From Streptomyces sp. YIM 121038 (lineage in GTDB: Bacteria > Actinomycetota > Actinomycetes > Streptomycetales > Streptomycetaceae): 64,000 nt of DNA. Shown piece by piece: positions 8,664 through 17,619 of the stretch (position 1 is its first letter; every line of letters starts with the position of its first letter). The stretch spans positions 5,032,001-5,096,000 of the forward strand of contig NZ_CP030771.1 of the NCBI RefSeq assembly GCF_006088715.1, written 5' to 3'. Made by a program: the position numbers and the translations under genes. The notes under the pieces are model-generated. The model searched no databases and was not told the DNA's origin. It was given only the letters and a program-made list of their open reading frames with translations.

Positions 8664-9586
8664 GGTTTCACCGTCCTGGGTGGCGCGGCTGCCGTGTTCG
8701 AGGTGCCCCGAAGGTCGGACGTCGTGTTCGAGGTGCTGCGAGGGTCGGCCGCCGCGCCCGCCGATGTTTCACGTGAAACACGCGCACGCGTGGCTGTTTC
8801 ACGTGAAACATGCCCGCAGGGCGCACCCGTCGAAGGGCTCCCCGCCGTCGGCAGTGTCCTCCCCCGCGCCTTGTTCAGGCGCTCCTTCAGCCACAGCCGT
8901 ACGCCGATGTCCTGCTGTCCGATGTGGACGCGCGGCAGGGCGAAGTCCCCGGTGAGCGGGCCGGAGTCGATGGCGCAGGCGTAGCGGTACCCGGCCGCGC
9001 GGACCGCGTCCCGGACCCGGGCGTCGACGTACCCGTACGGATAGCAGAAGCCGTCCACGGGGGCGCCGATGAGCTGGACGAGGGCGCTGCGGCTGCCCGC
9101 GATCTCGTGCTGGAGCTGCTCGTCGTCGGCCCGGGTGAGGTCCACATGGGTCAGGCTGTGCGAGGCGACCTCCATGCCGCTGTCGTGCGCGGCGCGGATG
9201 CCCTCGGCGCCGAGGAGGGGCTTGCGCGGGCCCAGCGGGTCCCAGGCGTTGTCGCCGTCGAGGCGGCCGGGCAGGACGAAGAGCGTGGCGGTGCAGCCGT
9301 GACGGTGGAGCAGCGGCAGGGCGTTGTCCACGAAGTCCTGGTAGCCGTCGTCGAAGGTGAGGCCGACGAGCCCGTCCGCGCGGCCCTCGGCGCGGGCGCG
9401 CAGCAGCTCGGCCATGGACACCCCCGTGAGGCCGCGGCGGCGCAGCCGGGCGAGGTGGGCGTCGAGGCGCTCGGGGGTGACGGTGATCCGGTACGGGTCG
9501 TCGGGGCAGCGGTCCACGGAGTGGTACATGGCGATCCACGACCGTGTGGAGGCGGTGCGGGCGGCGGGTCTGGTGTCAGCGGTCAT
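8660..9586 (-). CDS. Polysaccharide deacetylase with parS-encoded C-terminal tail
   Basis: The NodB-type catalytic domain covers about residues 15-245: the Asp pair in TFDDGYQDF, the metal histidines in SHSLTHVDL, and FCYPYG. It would remove acetyl (or related) groups from the exopolymer or peptidoglycan. No signal peptide is evident, so either it acts on a cytoplasmic intermediate or export is unrecognised. The last 60 residues are low-complexity and built from tandem 30-bp repeats, two of which carry a perfect parS site and encode VSRET each time. The tail therefore looks constrained by DNA rather than protein function. Confidence 0.88.
   Translation of the reverse strand: MTADTRPAARTASTRSWIAMYHSVDRCPDDPYRITVTPERLDAHLARLRRRGLTGVSMAELLRARAEGRADGLVGLTFDDGYQDFVDNALPLLHRHGCTATLFVLPGRLDGDNAWDPLGPRKPLLGAEGIRAAHDSGMEVASHSLTHVDLTRADDEQLQHEIAGSRSALVQLIGAPVDGFCYPYGYVDARVRDAVRAAGYRYACAIDSGPLTGDFALPRVHIGQQDIGVRLWLKERLNKARGRTLPTAGSPSTGAPCGHVSRETATRARVSRETSAGAAADPRSTSNTTSDLRGTSNTAAAPPRTVKP
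8694..8753. repeat. Two tandem 30-bp repeats in deacetylase tail
   Basis: Units 8694-8723 and 8724-8753 both start GTGTTCGAGGTGC and share most positions. They lie ten bases from the parS-bearing 30-bp repeats and encode the related peptides RSTSNT and RGTSNT on the minus strand. Confidence 0.75.
8765..8780. promoter_or_regulatory. parS site 1 (ParB-binding centromere-like site)
   Basis: TGTTTCACGTGAAACA is a perfect 16-bp palindrome identical to the bacterial parS consensus. ParB binds and spreads from such sites for chromosome segregation. It lies inside the deacetylase coding sequence. Confidence 0.95.
8795..8810. promoter_or_regulatory. parS site 2
   Basis: A second perfect TGTTTCACGTGAAACA, exactly 30 bp from the first and in the same reading phase of the deacetylase gene. 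The two sites are part of a 30-bp tandem duplication (8763-8792 and 8793-8822). Confidence 0.95.
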
Positions 9587-11333
9587 GACGCGAAGCCAGC
9601 TTTCGTAGGGCGGGGCCGAGGGCGGAGACGGCGGAGACCAGCGGGCCGACGCGCAGGAACCAGGCCACGAGGACGAAGGCCAGGAACACGGTCGGACCGC
9701 AGGCCAGCAGGGCGGGCACCGGTGCGGTCAGGGAGCGTGCGCAGAGCGCGCCCAGGAGCGTGGCGACGGTGGCGGCGATGACGAGCCCGGCGAGCTCCGC
9801 GACGACCTTGGGGATGCGGATGGGGACGGTGCGCGGGCCCATGCCGCGCAGCAGCAGTGTGGCCGTGAGGGAGATGCCGATGGCGTTGGCGGCGGCGATC
9901 CCGTACACCCCGAAGGTGCCGACGCTCAGTACGCCGAGGCCCGCCGTGGCGACGATGCCGAGGCCCATCGCGGTCAAGGGCGCCCAGGTGACGCGGCCCC
10001 CCGCGAAGTAGGAGCGGGCAAGGGCGCCGACGAGGGTGTGGCCGAGCAGCCCCAGGGAGTACACGCGCATGACGGAGGCCGTGGCGGCGGTGTCCTCGGG
10101 GGTGAACGCGCCGCGCTCGAAGAGGAGTTGGATGAGCGGGTGCGCCCCGGCGATCACGGCGGCCGCGCCGAGCAGCACCACGCACCCGGCCATCACGACG
10201 TCCCGCTCCACGCGGTCCCGTGCCTTGAGGGTCTGCCCCTCGGCCTGCCACCGGGCCAGGACGGGGAACGTGACGGTGCACAGCATCAGGGCCAGGGCCA
10301 TCGGCATCTGCGCGACCTTCTGCGCGTAGTTCAGATGCGAGATGGCGCCGCCGGGCAGCGACGACGCCAGGAAGCGCTCGATGAGGACCTGCGACTGGCG
10401 GCACAGCGCGAAGAGCAGCACGGTCCAGATGACCGTGGTCCGCAGCCGGGACGACGTCGGCCCGGTGAGCGTCCGGGCGGTGTCCGTGCCGCAGTCGCGC
10501 CGCAACTGCCGCCACAGCGAGGGAACTTGCGCGACCACCATCAGCGCACCGCCCAGCGCGACCCCGGCCGCCGCCGCCCGGACCCCCCACCGCGCCGCGA
10601 GCAGGGCGAGCGTGGCGATGATGGCCGCGTTGTAGACGACGTAGATCAGGGCGGGAACGGTGTAGCGCTGATGGGCGCGGAGGGCGGCGCTGCAGTAGCC
10701 CGCGAGGCCGAACGAGAAGGCGCAGGTCGCCGTCAGCCTCGTACAGTCCACGGCGAGCCGCTGGTCCGGCAGGCCGGGGGCCAGGGCCGCCACCACCCAG
10801 GGCGCCGCGAGGGCGAGGGCCAGGGCGGCGGCCGTGAAGCACAGGCACATCCGGGGCAGCGAGGCGGTGACGAGGGCCCGCACGGGGTCGCGTCCGGCGC
10901 CGCGCCCGCGCTGGGCGAGGGCCAGACTGAACGCCGGTACGAGGAAGAAGGCCAGGCCGTCCTCGATGAGGAGCGTCGCCGCCATCTCCGGCACGGTCCA
11001 GGCCACCAGGAAGGCGTCGGTGTCGGTCCCGGCGCCGAAGAAGTGCGCGAGCGCCTGGTCCCGGGCGAGCCCGAGCAGCGACCCGGCGACGGACAGCGCG
11101 GCGGTGACGAGCGCGGCCTTGGCGAGGAACCGCCCGCCCCGCGCGGGCTCGGCAGCGGCGGAGGCGGACCCGGCGTCAGCGGGAGCCTTCCCCCGGCCGT
11201 CGGGGGCGGCGGGCACTGCCTGCCGACCGTCGGCCCGCTCCCCGGCGGGCCCCTCGTGCGGTCGTACGTCGACGGGTGCCTCCCCGGGAGGCCGCAGCGC
11301 TCCCGTGTCCCCGCCCCCGGAGGCCGTGATCAT
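9576..11333 (-). CDS. MurJ/MviN-family lipid flippase for exopolysaccharide
   Basis: The 585-residue polytopic membrane protein belongs to the MOP (MviN/MurJ, Wzx-like) superfamily. After a hydrophilic 65-residue N-terminus comes the family start RFLAKAALVTAALSVAGSLL, then GLARDQALAHFFGAGTDTDAF and LLPAFS-like FLVPAFSLAL. Further diagnostic segments are INYAQK-like LNYAQKVAQMPMAL and LLFERGAFTPEDT. It has about 14 predicted membrane segments. Beside a polymerase and glycosyltransferases, it most likely flips the lipid-linked repeat unit rather than lipid II. ATG 11333 overlaps the upstream stop by four bases. Confidence 0.87.
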   Translation of the reverse strand: MITASGGGDTGALRPPGEAPVDVRPHEGPAGERADGRQAVPAAPDGRGKAPADAGSASAAAEPARGGRFLAKAALVTAALSVAGSLLGLARDQALAHFFGAGTDTDAFLVAWTVPEMAATLLIEDGLAFFLVPAFSLALAQRGRGAGRDPVRALVTASLPRMCLCFTAAALALALAAPWVVAALAPGLPDQRLAVDCTRLTATCAFSFGLAGYCSAALRAHQRYTVPALIYVVYNAAIIATLALLAARWGVRAAAAGVALGGALMVVAQVPSLWRQLRRDCGTDTARTLTGPTSSRLRTTVIWTVLLFALCRQSQVLIERFLASSLPGGAISHLNYAQKVAQMPMALALMLCTVTFPVLARWQAEGQTLKARDRVERDVVMAGCVVLLGAAAVIAGAHPLIQLLFERGAFTPEDTAATASVMRVYSLGLLGHTLVGALARSYFAGGRVTWAPLTAMGLGIVATAGLGVLSVGTFGVYGIAAANAIGISLTATLLLRGMGPRTVPIRIPKVVAELAGLVIAATVATLLGALCARSLTAPVPALLACGPTVFLAFVLVAWFLRVGPLVSAVSALGPALRKLASRHDR

Positions 11334-12718
11334 GGTGTCGGCACCTCCTGCCGCCGCATGTGGTCGCCGACCCCCCACCAGGCCGCGACCCCGAGGACGA
11401 TGGCCGTGAGGACCGTGGAGGGCCCGCCGATGTCGGCGTACAGGAAGTCGACCAGCTGCCACACGAGGAGGCCGCAGGCCAGGAGCGCGCAGTCGAGGCG
11501 GTCGCCGGGCGCGGCCGCGGACGGCGCACGCGTGCGGGCCCAGCGCCGCAGCCCGCAGGCCAGGAGTCCCGCCCAGCAGCCCGCGAGGGCGCACAGGCCG
11601 AGCAGCCCCTGTTCGCTGAGGATCAGCAAGTACATGTTGTGCGGGGACAGGAGCGGCTGGCGGGCGAAGCCGTGGCCCGCGCCCGCGGTGTCGCTGCCGG
11701 AGGAGAGCGCGACGGAGGCGTGGCTGTCGCGGTACTCGGGGAAGCCCTTGAGGCCCACGCCGGTGACCGGGCGCTCGCGCCACATGTCGAGCGAAGCGGC
11801 CCACATCGTGTACCGGTCGGTGACCGACTGGTCGGGCGCGTCGGCGACCTCGGTGATGCTGCCGAGGCGCTGCTGCAACATCTGCGAGCCCACCCCGAAG
11901 CCGCCGACGAGGACCACGGCCGCGGCGGTCGCGGCGAGCAGCACGCGCAGCGCCCGCCGCACCCCGGCGAGCACCAGGACCACGCCGCAGGCCGCGGCCG
12001 TGGCGATCCACGCGCCCCGGCTGAAGGACAGGGCGAGCGGGACGAGCAGCAGCACCGCGCAGGTGACCGCGGTGGCGCGCTGCCGGGGCGCGCCGTCGCG
12101 GAAGGCGAGGGCGAGGGCGCAGACCACACCGAACGACACGACGGTGGCCATCCCCATGACGTCGGTCGGCCCGAACGTGCCGACCGCGCGGATGTCCTCG
12201 CCCATGTACGAGGCGCCGGTCCCGGTGACGTACTGGTGCACGCCGAGCGCGCCCTGCCACCCGGCGAGCCCGACGAACGACCAGGCCACCAGGCGTACGT
12301 CACGGCCGTCCCGGAGCAGCGCGAGGACGGCGAGCGGCACCAGGACGAAGACCTGGAGGTAGCGGGCCGCCCCGGCCAGCGCGGCGCCGCCGGTCGGCGC
12401 GGCGCACGCGGCGGCGGTGACGCCGACCACGGGCAGGCCGAACAGGAGCGCGGCGGTCCGGGTCAGCGGGCGCCGCGCGGAACGTGCGGCGGTCAGGACG
12501 CACAGCGCCACGACGAGCCCGGAGGCCACGTCGGCGACCGTGATCTGCGGTCCGTCGCCGGAGGCCCCCGCGGGCACCGGAAGCGCGAGCAGCGCCACCA
12601 CGGCGACGATCGGCAGCACGGGCGCGGCCCGCCGCACGGCGGGCACCAGTGCGGCGAGGTACGGCGGCGCGGGGACCGACGCGGGCGGCGGCGCCAGCGC
12701 GTGATCAGCGACGGGCAC
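11330..12718 (-). CDS. O-antigen ligase/Wzy-type polysaccharide polymerase
   Basis: The 462-residue integral membrane protein has about 10-12 hydrophobic segments. A large extracytoplasmic loop (about 280-345) contains DRYTMWAASLDMWRERPVTG, VGLKGFPEYRDSH and SPHNMYLLILSEQGLLG. The G-x-G-x...H-N pattern is typical of the Wzy_C (O-antigen ligase) domain. It would polymerise lipid-linked repeats at the outer face of the membrane. GTG 12718 follows the sugar-transferase stop by a few bases with GGGGAG upstream. Confidence 0.86.
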   Translation of the reverse strand: MPVADHALAPPPASVPAPPYLAALVPAVRRAAPVLPIVAVVALLALPVPAGASGDGPQITVADVASGLVVALCVLTAARSARRPLTRTAALLFGLPVVGVTAAACAAPTGGAALAGAARYLQVFVLVPLAVLALLRDGRDVRLVAWSFVGLAGWQGALGVHQYVTGTGASYMGEDIRAVGTFGPTDVMGMATVVSFGVVCALALAFRDGAPRQRATAVTCAVLLLVPLALSFSRGAWIATAAACGVVLVLAGVRRALRVLLAATAAAVVLVGGFGVGSQMLQQRLGSITEVADAPDQSVTDRYTMWAASLDMWRERPVTGVGLKGFPEYRDSHASVALSSGSDTAGAGHGFARQPLLSPHNMYLLILSEQGLLGLCALAGCWAGLLACGLRRWARTRAPSAAAPGDRLDCALLACGLLVWQLVDFLYADIGGPSTVLTAIVLGVAAWWGVGDHMRRQEVPTP

Positions 12719-12724
12719 CGTGGG

Positions 12725-14281
12725 TCAACTCCCCGAGTGTCGTACGAGACAGCCCACCGTGCGCAGCAGGATGCACAGGTCCTGCCAGAACGACCAGCTG
12801 TCGATGTACGCGTTGTCGAAGCGGCACCGGTCCTCGATGGAGGTGTCTCCGCGCAGGCCGTGGATCTGGGCGAGCCCGGTGATGCCGGTGGGCATGCGGT
12901 GGCGGAGCGCGTAGTCGGGGTACTTCTGGCTGAACTGGGCCACGAAATAAGGGCGTTCGGGGCGCGGCCCGACCAGGCTCATGTCGCCGCGCAGCACGTT
13001 CCACAGCTGCGGCAGCTCGTCGAGGGAGGTGCGGCGCAGGAAGCGGCAGTACGCGCTCATCCGGTGCTCGTCGGCGACGCTCCACCGGGTCGCGGCCTCC
13101 TGCGGGTCGGCGGGCCGGTGGGTGCGGAACTTCAGCAGGGTGAACGGACGGCCGCCCTTGCCGACGCGCTCCTGGCGGAACACGATGCCGGGGCCTTCCA
13201 GGCCGCGCAGGAGCGCCGCGCACACCAGCAGGACCGGCGCGGCGAGAACGAGGAGCGCGGCCGACACCAGCACGTCCAGGGCGCGCTTGCGCAGGCTGGT
13301 GCGGAGCGGACCGCCGGGCGGCAGCGGGCGGCACGGGAACCCGGCCACGTGCTGGTGCCCCGCGGGGGCCGGCACCGGGGCGAGCTCCCACAGGTCGCAG
13401 CCGAGGGCGCGCAGGGCGGGCAGCCAGTGCTCGCGGGAGTCCGTACGGCCGGTGGCGATCAGCACGGTGCGGACGTCGTTCTGGATGGCGGCGCGCTGGA
13501 GTTCGTCCAGGGTGGCGAGCACCGGCAGGCCCGGTGCCGTCTCCTGGCCCTGGGCGGCGAGGTCGGCGGGGTCGCAGACGACACCGACCGGGCGCATCCC
13601 GCACCGGGGCTGGCGCAGCAGCGCGGTGGCGACCGCGCGGGCGCGGGGGCCGTGGCCGAGGACGAGCACGGGCCGCGGCCCGCGCGCGAGCGCCCCGCGC
13701 AACCGCGCGTACACCAGGGCCCGGCCGACCGTGCTCAGCGCGCAGTGGGCCGCGCACGCCGTCACGAGCGGGACGGGCGACGGGGAGGCGAGCGGGGCGA
13801 GCGACGGCAGGACGGGAAGGCCGGACAGGGAGGCCGCGCACGTGGCCGTCACGCACCAGGCGACCGCCACGCGCCCGCCGAGCGAGGGCAGTTCGTCGAG
13901 CGCGCCGGGCATCCGCGCGGGCCGGTACAGACCGCCGTGGGCGTGCAGCGCGACGACGGCCGTGGTGAGCAGCGCCATCGTGGCGGCCCAGGAGACGAGG
14001 GTCCAGGGAGCGGCCGCCGCCCAGTCGGCCGCGGCCCCCGGCAGGGGCCGGGACCCGGCGGCATCGGACACGGCGTACGCGCACACACCGAGTGCCGCCG
14101 CGGCCCCGTCGACGGCCAGCAGCGGCCAGGCGACGCGCCGTCGGCGCGCGGGCCGCCACGGGCCGTGCCCGACGCGCTTGGCCAGCGCCTCCCGGGGCGC
14201 CACGACGACGGCCGCGGCCGGGTCCTGCTGGTGCTGTCTCAGCTCCCCTGACGAGGTGACGACGGTTCGTTCCGCACTCAC
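12725..14281 (-). CDS. Polyprenyl-phosphate sugar-1-phosphotransferase (WbaP/CpsE-type initiating enzyme)
   Basis: The 518-residue protein would start repeat-unit assembly by moving a hexose-1-phosphate from UDP-sugar to undecaprenyl phosphate. The N-terminal half has about four membrane helices and a Rossmann-like CoA-binding region (RPVLVLGHGPRARAVATALL). The C-terminal bacterial sugar transferase domain (about 330-518) shows RKRALDVLVSAALLV, FRQERVGKGGRPF, LLKFRT, DELPQLWNVLRGDMSLVGPRP and GITGLAQIHG. GTG 14281 overlaps the upstream stop by four bases; the long open frame to 15982 is an antisense-type extension. Confidence 0.92.
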   Translation of the reverse strand: MSAERTVVTSSGELRQHQQDPAAAVVVAPREALAKRVGHGPWRPARRRRVAWPLLAVDGAAAALGVCAYAVSDAAGSRPLPGAAADWAAAAPWTLVSWAATMALLTTAVVALHAHGGLYRPARMPGALDELPSLGGRVAVAWCVTATCAASLSGLPVLPSLAPLASPSPVPLVTACAAHCALSTVGRALVYARLRGALARGPRPVLVLGHGPRARAVATALLRQPRCGMRPVGVVCDPADLAAQGQETAPGLPVLATLDELQRAAIQNDVRTVLIATGRTDSREHWLPALRALGCDLWELAPVPAPAGHQHVAGFPCRPLPPGGPLRTSLRKRALDVLVSAALLVLAAPVLLVCAALLRGLEGPGIVFRQERVGKGGRPFTLLKFRTHRPADPQEAATRWSVADEHRMSAYCRFLRRTSLDELPQLWNVLRGDMSLVGPRPERPYFVAQFSQKYPDYALRHRMPTGITGLAQIHGLRGDTSIEDRCRFDNAYIDSWSFWQDLCILLRTVGCLVRHSGS

Positions 14282-15441
14282 GGGTTGGTGCACTCCCTGT
14301 CCTTCGTGGCGGCCGCGTACGTGGGGGGTGCCGTGCCGAGCAGTTCGCGGTAGACCTCCTCGATCGCGCGGGCGGTGTGCCGCACGTCGTGGTGGTCGAG
14401 TACGTGGCGGCGCGCCCGGTCCCCGAGCCGGTCGCGCAGCGCCCGGTCCCCGAGGAGGGCGATGAGCGCGCGGGCCAGGGCGTCCGGGTCCTCCGGCGGC
14501 ACCAGGGCATGGGGCACGAGGTCGGGCGGCAGGCTCTCGCGCGCGCCGTTCACCTCGGTGACCACGACGGTCCTGCCGCACGCCATGGCCTCCAGCGGGG
14601 CCAGCGCCATGCCCTCCCAGCGCGACGGCTGGACGACCACGTCGGCCGCGCGGTACCAGGGCGCCGCGTCCGGCACCGCACCGGCGAAGAGGACCGAGCC
14701 GTCGGCGCGCCCCCGCAGGGCCTCGGCGTCCGGCCCGTCGCCGACGAGGGCGAGGCGGGCGGCGGGCAGCGCCGCGGTGACGGCAGCCCAGGCCCGGAGC
14801 AGCACGTCCTGCCCCTTCTGGCGGCACAGCCGCCCCACGCACACCACCAGCGGCGTCGCGGCGTCGCGGGCCGGGGGCAGCGGCAGTTCGGCCCGGCTCG
14901 CCTCCCTGCTCCGGGGCGGGAACCGGTCGACGGCGATGCCGTTGGGGACGACCCGGGCGGTGCCGCCGACGCCCGCGCGCAGCCCGGTGTGCCGCTCGGC
15001 CTCGCTGACGCACACGAGCCGGGCCGTCCAGCGCGCGCCGTGCCTCTCCCAGGCGCGGGCGAGCACCGCCGTCACCCCGCCGACGGCCTCGAACGACCAG
15101 GCGTGCGGCTGGAAGACGGTGGGCACGCGCCCGCGCACGGCGAGCCGCACGGCGAGGCCCGCCTTGGCGCTGTGGGCGTGCACGAGGTCGGGACGTACGA
15201 GGGTCACGACGCGGTCGAGCTCGCGGACCTCGGACCACAGCGAGGGCCCGGGGGAGCGGCTCGCCGCCCAGGCGTGCCCGCTGCCGCCCGCGAGCACGCC
15301 TCCCGGGCAGGCCACATGGACGTCGAGGCCCGCGGCGCGCTGGGCCTCGACGAGGTCCAGGACCACGCGCGCCACGCCGCCGTCCACGGGCTGGCTGACG
15401 TGCAGGACACGCGGGGGAGGGAGGACCGACGGCTGCGGCAT
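14278..15441 (-). CDS. GT4-family glycosyltransferase, first gene of polysaccharide operon
   Basis: The 387-residue GT-B enzyme begins with VLHVSQPVDGGVARVVLDL and PDLVHAHSAKAGL. Donor-side motifs are VVPNGIAVDRFP, VVCVGRLCRQKGQDVLL and the E-x7-E motif EGMALAPLE. ATG 15441 is chosen over an upstream TTG at 15471 because AGAGGA lies seven bases before it. It heads eight genes that overlap or nearly touch, so one promoter upstream of 15,442 probably drives the whole set. Confidence 0.9.
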   Translation of the reverse strand: MPQPSVLPPPRVLHVSQPVDGGVARVVLDLVEAQRAAGLDVHVACPGGVLAGGSGHAWAASRSPGPSLWSEVRELDRVVTLVRPDLVHAHSAKAGLAVRLAVRGRVPTVFQPHAWSFEAVGGVTAVLARAWERHGARWTARLVCVSEAERHTGLRAGVGGTARVVPNGIAVDRFPPRSREASRAELPLPPARDAATPLVVCVGRLCRQKGQDVLLRAWAAVTAALPAARLALVGDGPDAEALRGRADGSVLFAGAVPDAAPWYRAADVVVQPSRWEGMALAPLEAMACGRTVVVTEVNGARESLPPDLVPHALVPPEDPDALARALIALLGDRALRDRLGDRARRHVLDHHDVRHTARAIEEVYRELLGTAPPTYAAATKDRECTNP

Positions 15442-16255
15442 GCGCGATTCCTCTGGGTGGGTGCGAGGCAAGGTGCGTTACCGCCGCGCGTCGACGGCCG
15501 CGGTGGTCCCGGCCCGGAGGGTGCCGCGCGGCCCGGAGGGGCGAGGGCCCCCGAGGGGGCGGGGTCCGATGGCGGAACGGGCCCCGGCGAGGCGGCGGCG
15601 GCCCGGTGCGGCCGTCCGGGTGACCGCCCGGCGGTAGGTGATCGCGGGGGCGGCGGCGCGTACGACCGCTGTGCGGCGCGGCGCGTGATACCTCTTTGCC
15701 GACCCACCGTGTTTCTCCCCGCCACCGGGTGGCGCGGCCGCCGCGTGCCCGGACACCAGCGGGAACGCGGTGCACGGCAGCGGGACGGCGAGGACGCGAC
15801 GCGGGCCCGGGGAGTGGCACATGACGGCGTTGGCCTTCCGGAGTGGGAGGAGCGGAGAAACGCTGGAGCACGGAGGCGGGCGTGAGGGGGAGTGCGGGGG
15901 CGAAGGCGGGGCTAACCGGGTGAATATGCACATTTGTGGCATGAGCACATCTATGGCTGAAATTCCTCAAGAGGAAGCGCAACTGTAGCGGGAGCCAAGA
16001 GCCTTCTCCGTGACCCGGCCGCGTGTGTCGAAACTGTGAAGCGGGTGGTCAATTCGCTGGCTGGAGAGGGTTCGTGGACGTGAGCCGCCGGTGTGAGTAA
16101 CACGGCGAGGCAACACGGTGACACGGCTGTCACCGAAATGGCTCGCCCCATCCATCACCCGTCCGGGGCACAACCGACCGTCAGGCATGGCCGTTGATCC
16201 ACGCGCCGGGCATCCCGCACGGCACAAGCGTCATTTGACCAAGGAGCAACTCTCC
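15442..16255. promoter_or_regulatory. Divergent intergenic region: polysaccharide operon versus chaplin
   Basis: About 810 bp without a convincing gene. An open frame at 15478-15948 (minus) was dismissed for poor codon-position bias. A clearly AT-richer patch at about 15,920-15,975 contains the direct repeat ATGTGC (minus strand, 17 bp apart) and is the most likely promoter or regulator zone for the operon. Confidence 0.45.
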
Positions 16256-16495
16256 ATGTCGCGTACCACCAAGGCTCTCGCCCTCTCCGCCGTCGCGGCC
16301 GCCGCCGTGGCCGGTGGCGCCGGTGTCGCCGCCGCCGACAGCGGCGCGCAGGGTGCCGCCACCAACTCCCCCGGTGTCGTCTCCGGCAACGTCATCCAGG
16401 TTCCGGTGCACGTGCCCGTGAACGTCTGCGGCAACACGATCAACGTGATCGGCCTGCTGAACCCGGCGTTCGGCAACACCTGCGTCAACGACTGA
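16256..16495 (+). CDS. Short chaplin
   Basis: The 79-residue preprotein has a signal peptide (about 1-27, ending GVAAA) and one chaplin domain: NSPGVVSGNVIQVPVHVPVN, Cys58 in VNVCGN and Cys76 in GNTCVND. ATG 16256 has AAGGAGC upstream; the open frame extends further left without support. It belongs to the cysteine-containing short chaplins (ChpF/G/H type) that assemble into amyloid at the air-water interface. It stands alone between its own upstream region and a strong terminator. Confidence 0.92.
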   Translation: MSRTTKALALSAVAAAAVAGGAGVAAADSGAQGAATNSPGVVSGNVIQVPVHVPVNVCGNTINVIGLLNPAFGNTCVND

Positions 16496-16513
16496 GCTGA
16501 CGCCTTCTTCGGT

Positions 16514-16547
16514 ACGGCCGCCCCGCAGCCTGTGGGGCGGCCGTTTC
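16514..16547 (+). terminator. Terminator after chaplin
   Basis: Arms 16514-16527 and 16531-16544 form a GC stem (ACGGCCGCCCC with GGGGCGGCCGT) followed by TTTC. Confidence 0.75.
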
Positions 16548-16835
16548 CATGCGCCGGCGACGCCCGCGCCCCGTGCCGCGTCCGGGTGAGCGGCGGAGGT
16601 GGCCGTTCCGGCGTGTCGGCCCCGCATCGTCGGCGTGTCGCGCCCTCCGGCGCGTACTCGAATGGCGGGTAGCCGCAACGCCCAAGAGCCGCCCCGCACT
16701 TCCGCTTCCGACCTGCGTAAACGTCCAGTTGACCCGCAGGGGCATGTGACGCGGCGCGCCCGCTCGGTTGCGGAGGGCGAGCCTCCCTTTCACGGTGAGC
16801 ACAAGATCCGACGGACCACCGAAAGGGAACGACCT

Positions 16836-17579
16836 ATGCGTGCTCTACCCGCACGGCGTATCGCGACCACCACGCTCTGCGCGGCGCTTCTCCTCGGCAC
16901 GGCCGGACCGGCCATAGCCATGCAGGCGGAGGCCCGCCAGGAAGCCACCGCCGTGAAGGCCCCCGTCCCCGGGGCGGACGCCCTGCTCGGCCAGGTGACG
17001 GCGCTGGGGGACCTGGGCTCTGTCCTCACCCCCGTCACCGACCTTCTCGAAGCCGCGCTCAAGGCCGACAACGGCCAGCTGCCCGTCGCCGACGCCACCA
17101 AGCTCGTCGACGCGGTCAAGGAAGCCATCGCCAAGATCACCGCAGGAGCGCCGGTCGCCCCGCCCGCCGCCCTGCCCGCCGTCCCCCAGGCCCCGGCCGC
17201 CCCCGCCGTGCCCCAGACGCCGGCCGCCCCCGCCGTCCCGCCGGCCCCCGCCGTGCCGCAGCTCCCCGCCGCGCTGCCGAAGCTGCCGCTGGGCGGCCCG
17301 CAGGCCGCGCAGGTTCCCCTCGACGTCAAGGACGACGCCCTGAAGGCGCTCCAGACCGCGGTGGACACCCTGCTCAAGGCCGTCACGAGCGGCGACCCGA
17401 CCCAGGTCGTCCCGGCCGTCACCAGCGTCGTCACCGGCCTGGTCAACGTGGTCGTCGCCACGGTGCTCAGCGGCGGTCTGCCGATCCCGAACCTGCCGGG
17501 CCTGCCCGCTCTCCCCAAGCTGCCGACGGACGCCCTGCCGCTGCCCAAGCTGCCCGTACCGCTCCCGTTGGAGGAGTAG
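16836..17579 (+). CDS. Secreted Ala/Pro-rich protein of unknown function
   Basis: The 247-residue protein has a signal peptide (about 1-30, ending GPAIAMQA) and two helical segments rich in Val, Leu and Asp (about 42-95 and 160-215). Between them is a Pro/Ala linker with repeated P-Q-A/T-P-A-A-P-A-V units. The C-terminus is built of short Pro-Leu-Pro repeats (LPIPNLPGLPALPKLP). No cysteine remains after signal removal. GAAAGGGA lies seven bases before ATG 16836. It sits among chaplins and may be another surface protein, but no family was recognised. Confidence 0.8.
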   Translation: MRALPARRIATTTLCAALLLGTAGPAIAMQAEARQEATAVKAPVPGADALLGQVTALGDLGSVLTPVTDLLEAALKADNGQLPVADATKLVDAVKEAIAKITAGAPVAPPAALPAVPQAPAAPAVPQTPAAPAVPPAPAVPQLPAALPKLPLGGPQAAQVPLDVKDDALKALQTAVDTLLKAVTSGDPTQVVPAVTSVVTGLVNVVVATVLSGGLPIPNLPGLPALPKLPTDALPLPKLPVPLPLEE

Positions 17580-17619
17580 CCGGGGAAGCGAGCGGACCGG
17601 GAAAGCACGCGTCCCTTCC

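Noticed and set aside
9576..12260. 894-residue extension of the MurJ-like flippase
   Set aside because: The extra N-terminus is the O-antigen polymerase gene read in another frame; ATG 11333 overlaps that gene's stop.
3067..15441. Biosynthetic cluster for a specialised metabolite
   Set aside because: Gene content (initiating transferase, flippase, polymerase, chain-length protein) is that of a polysaccharide pathway; no NRPS, PKS or terpene genes.
15478..15948. 156-residue minus frame between the polysaccharide operon and chaplin
   Set aside because: Third codon positions are mixed (many A and T), no ribosome site, no recognisable domain.
12725..15982. Single 1085-residue protein extending the sugar transferase upstream
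   Set aside because: Residues before GTG 14281 lie out of frame across the GT4 glycosyltransferase gene, and the GTGA overlap marks the true start.
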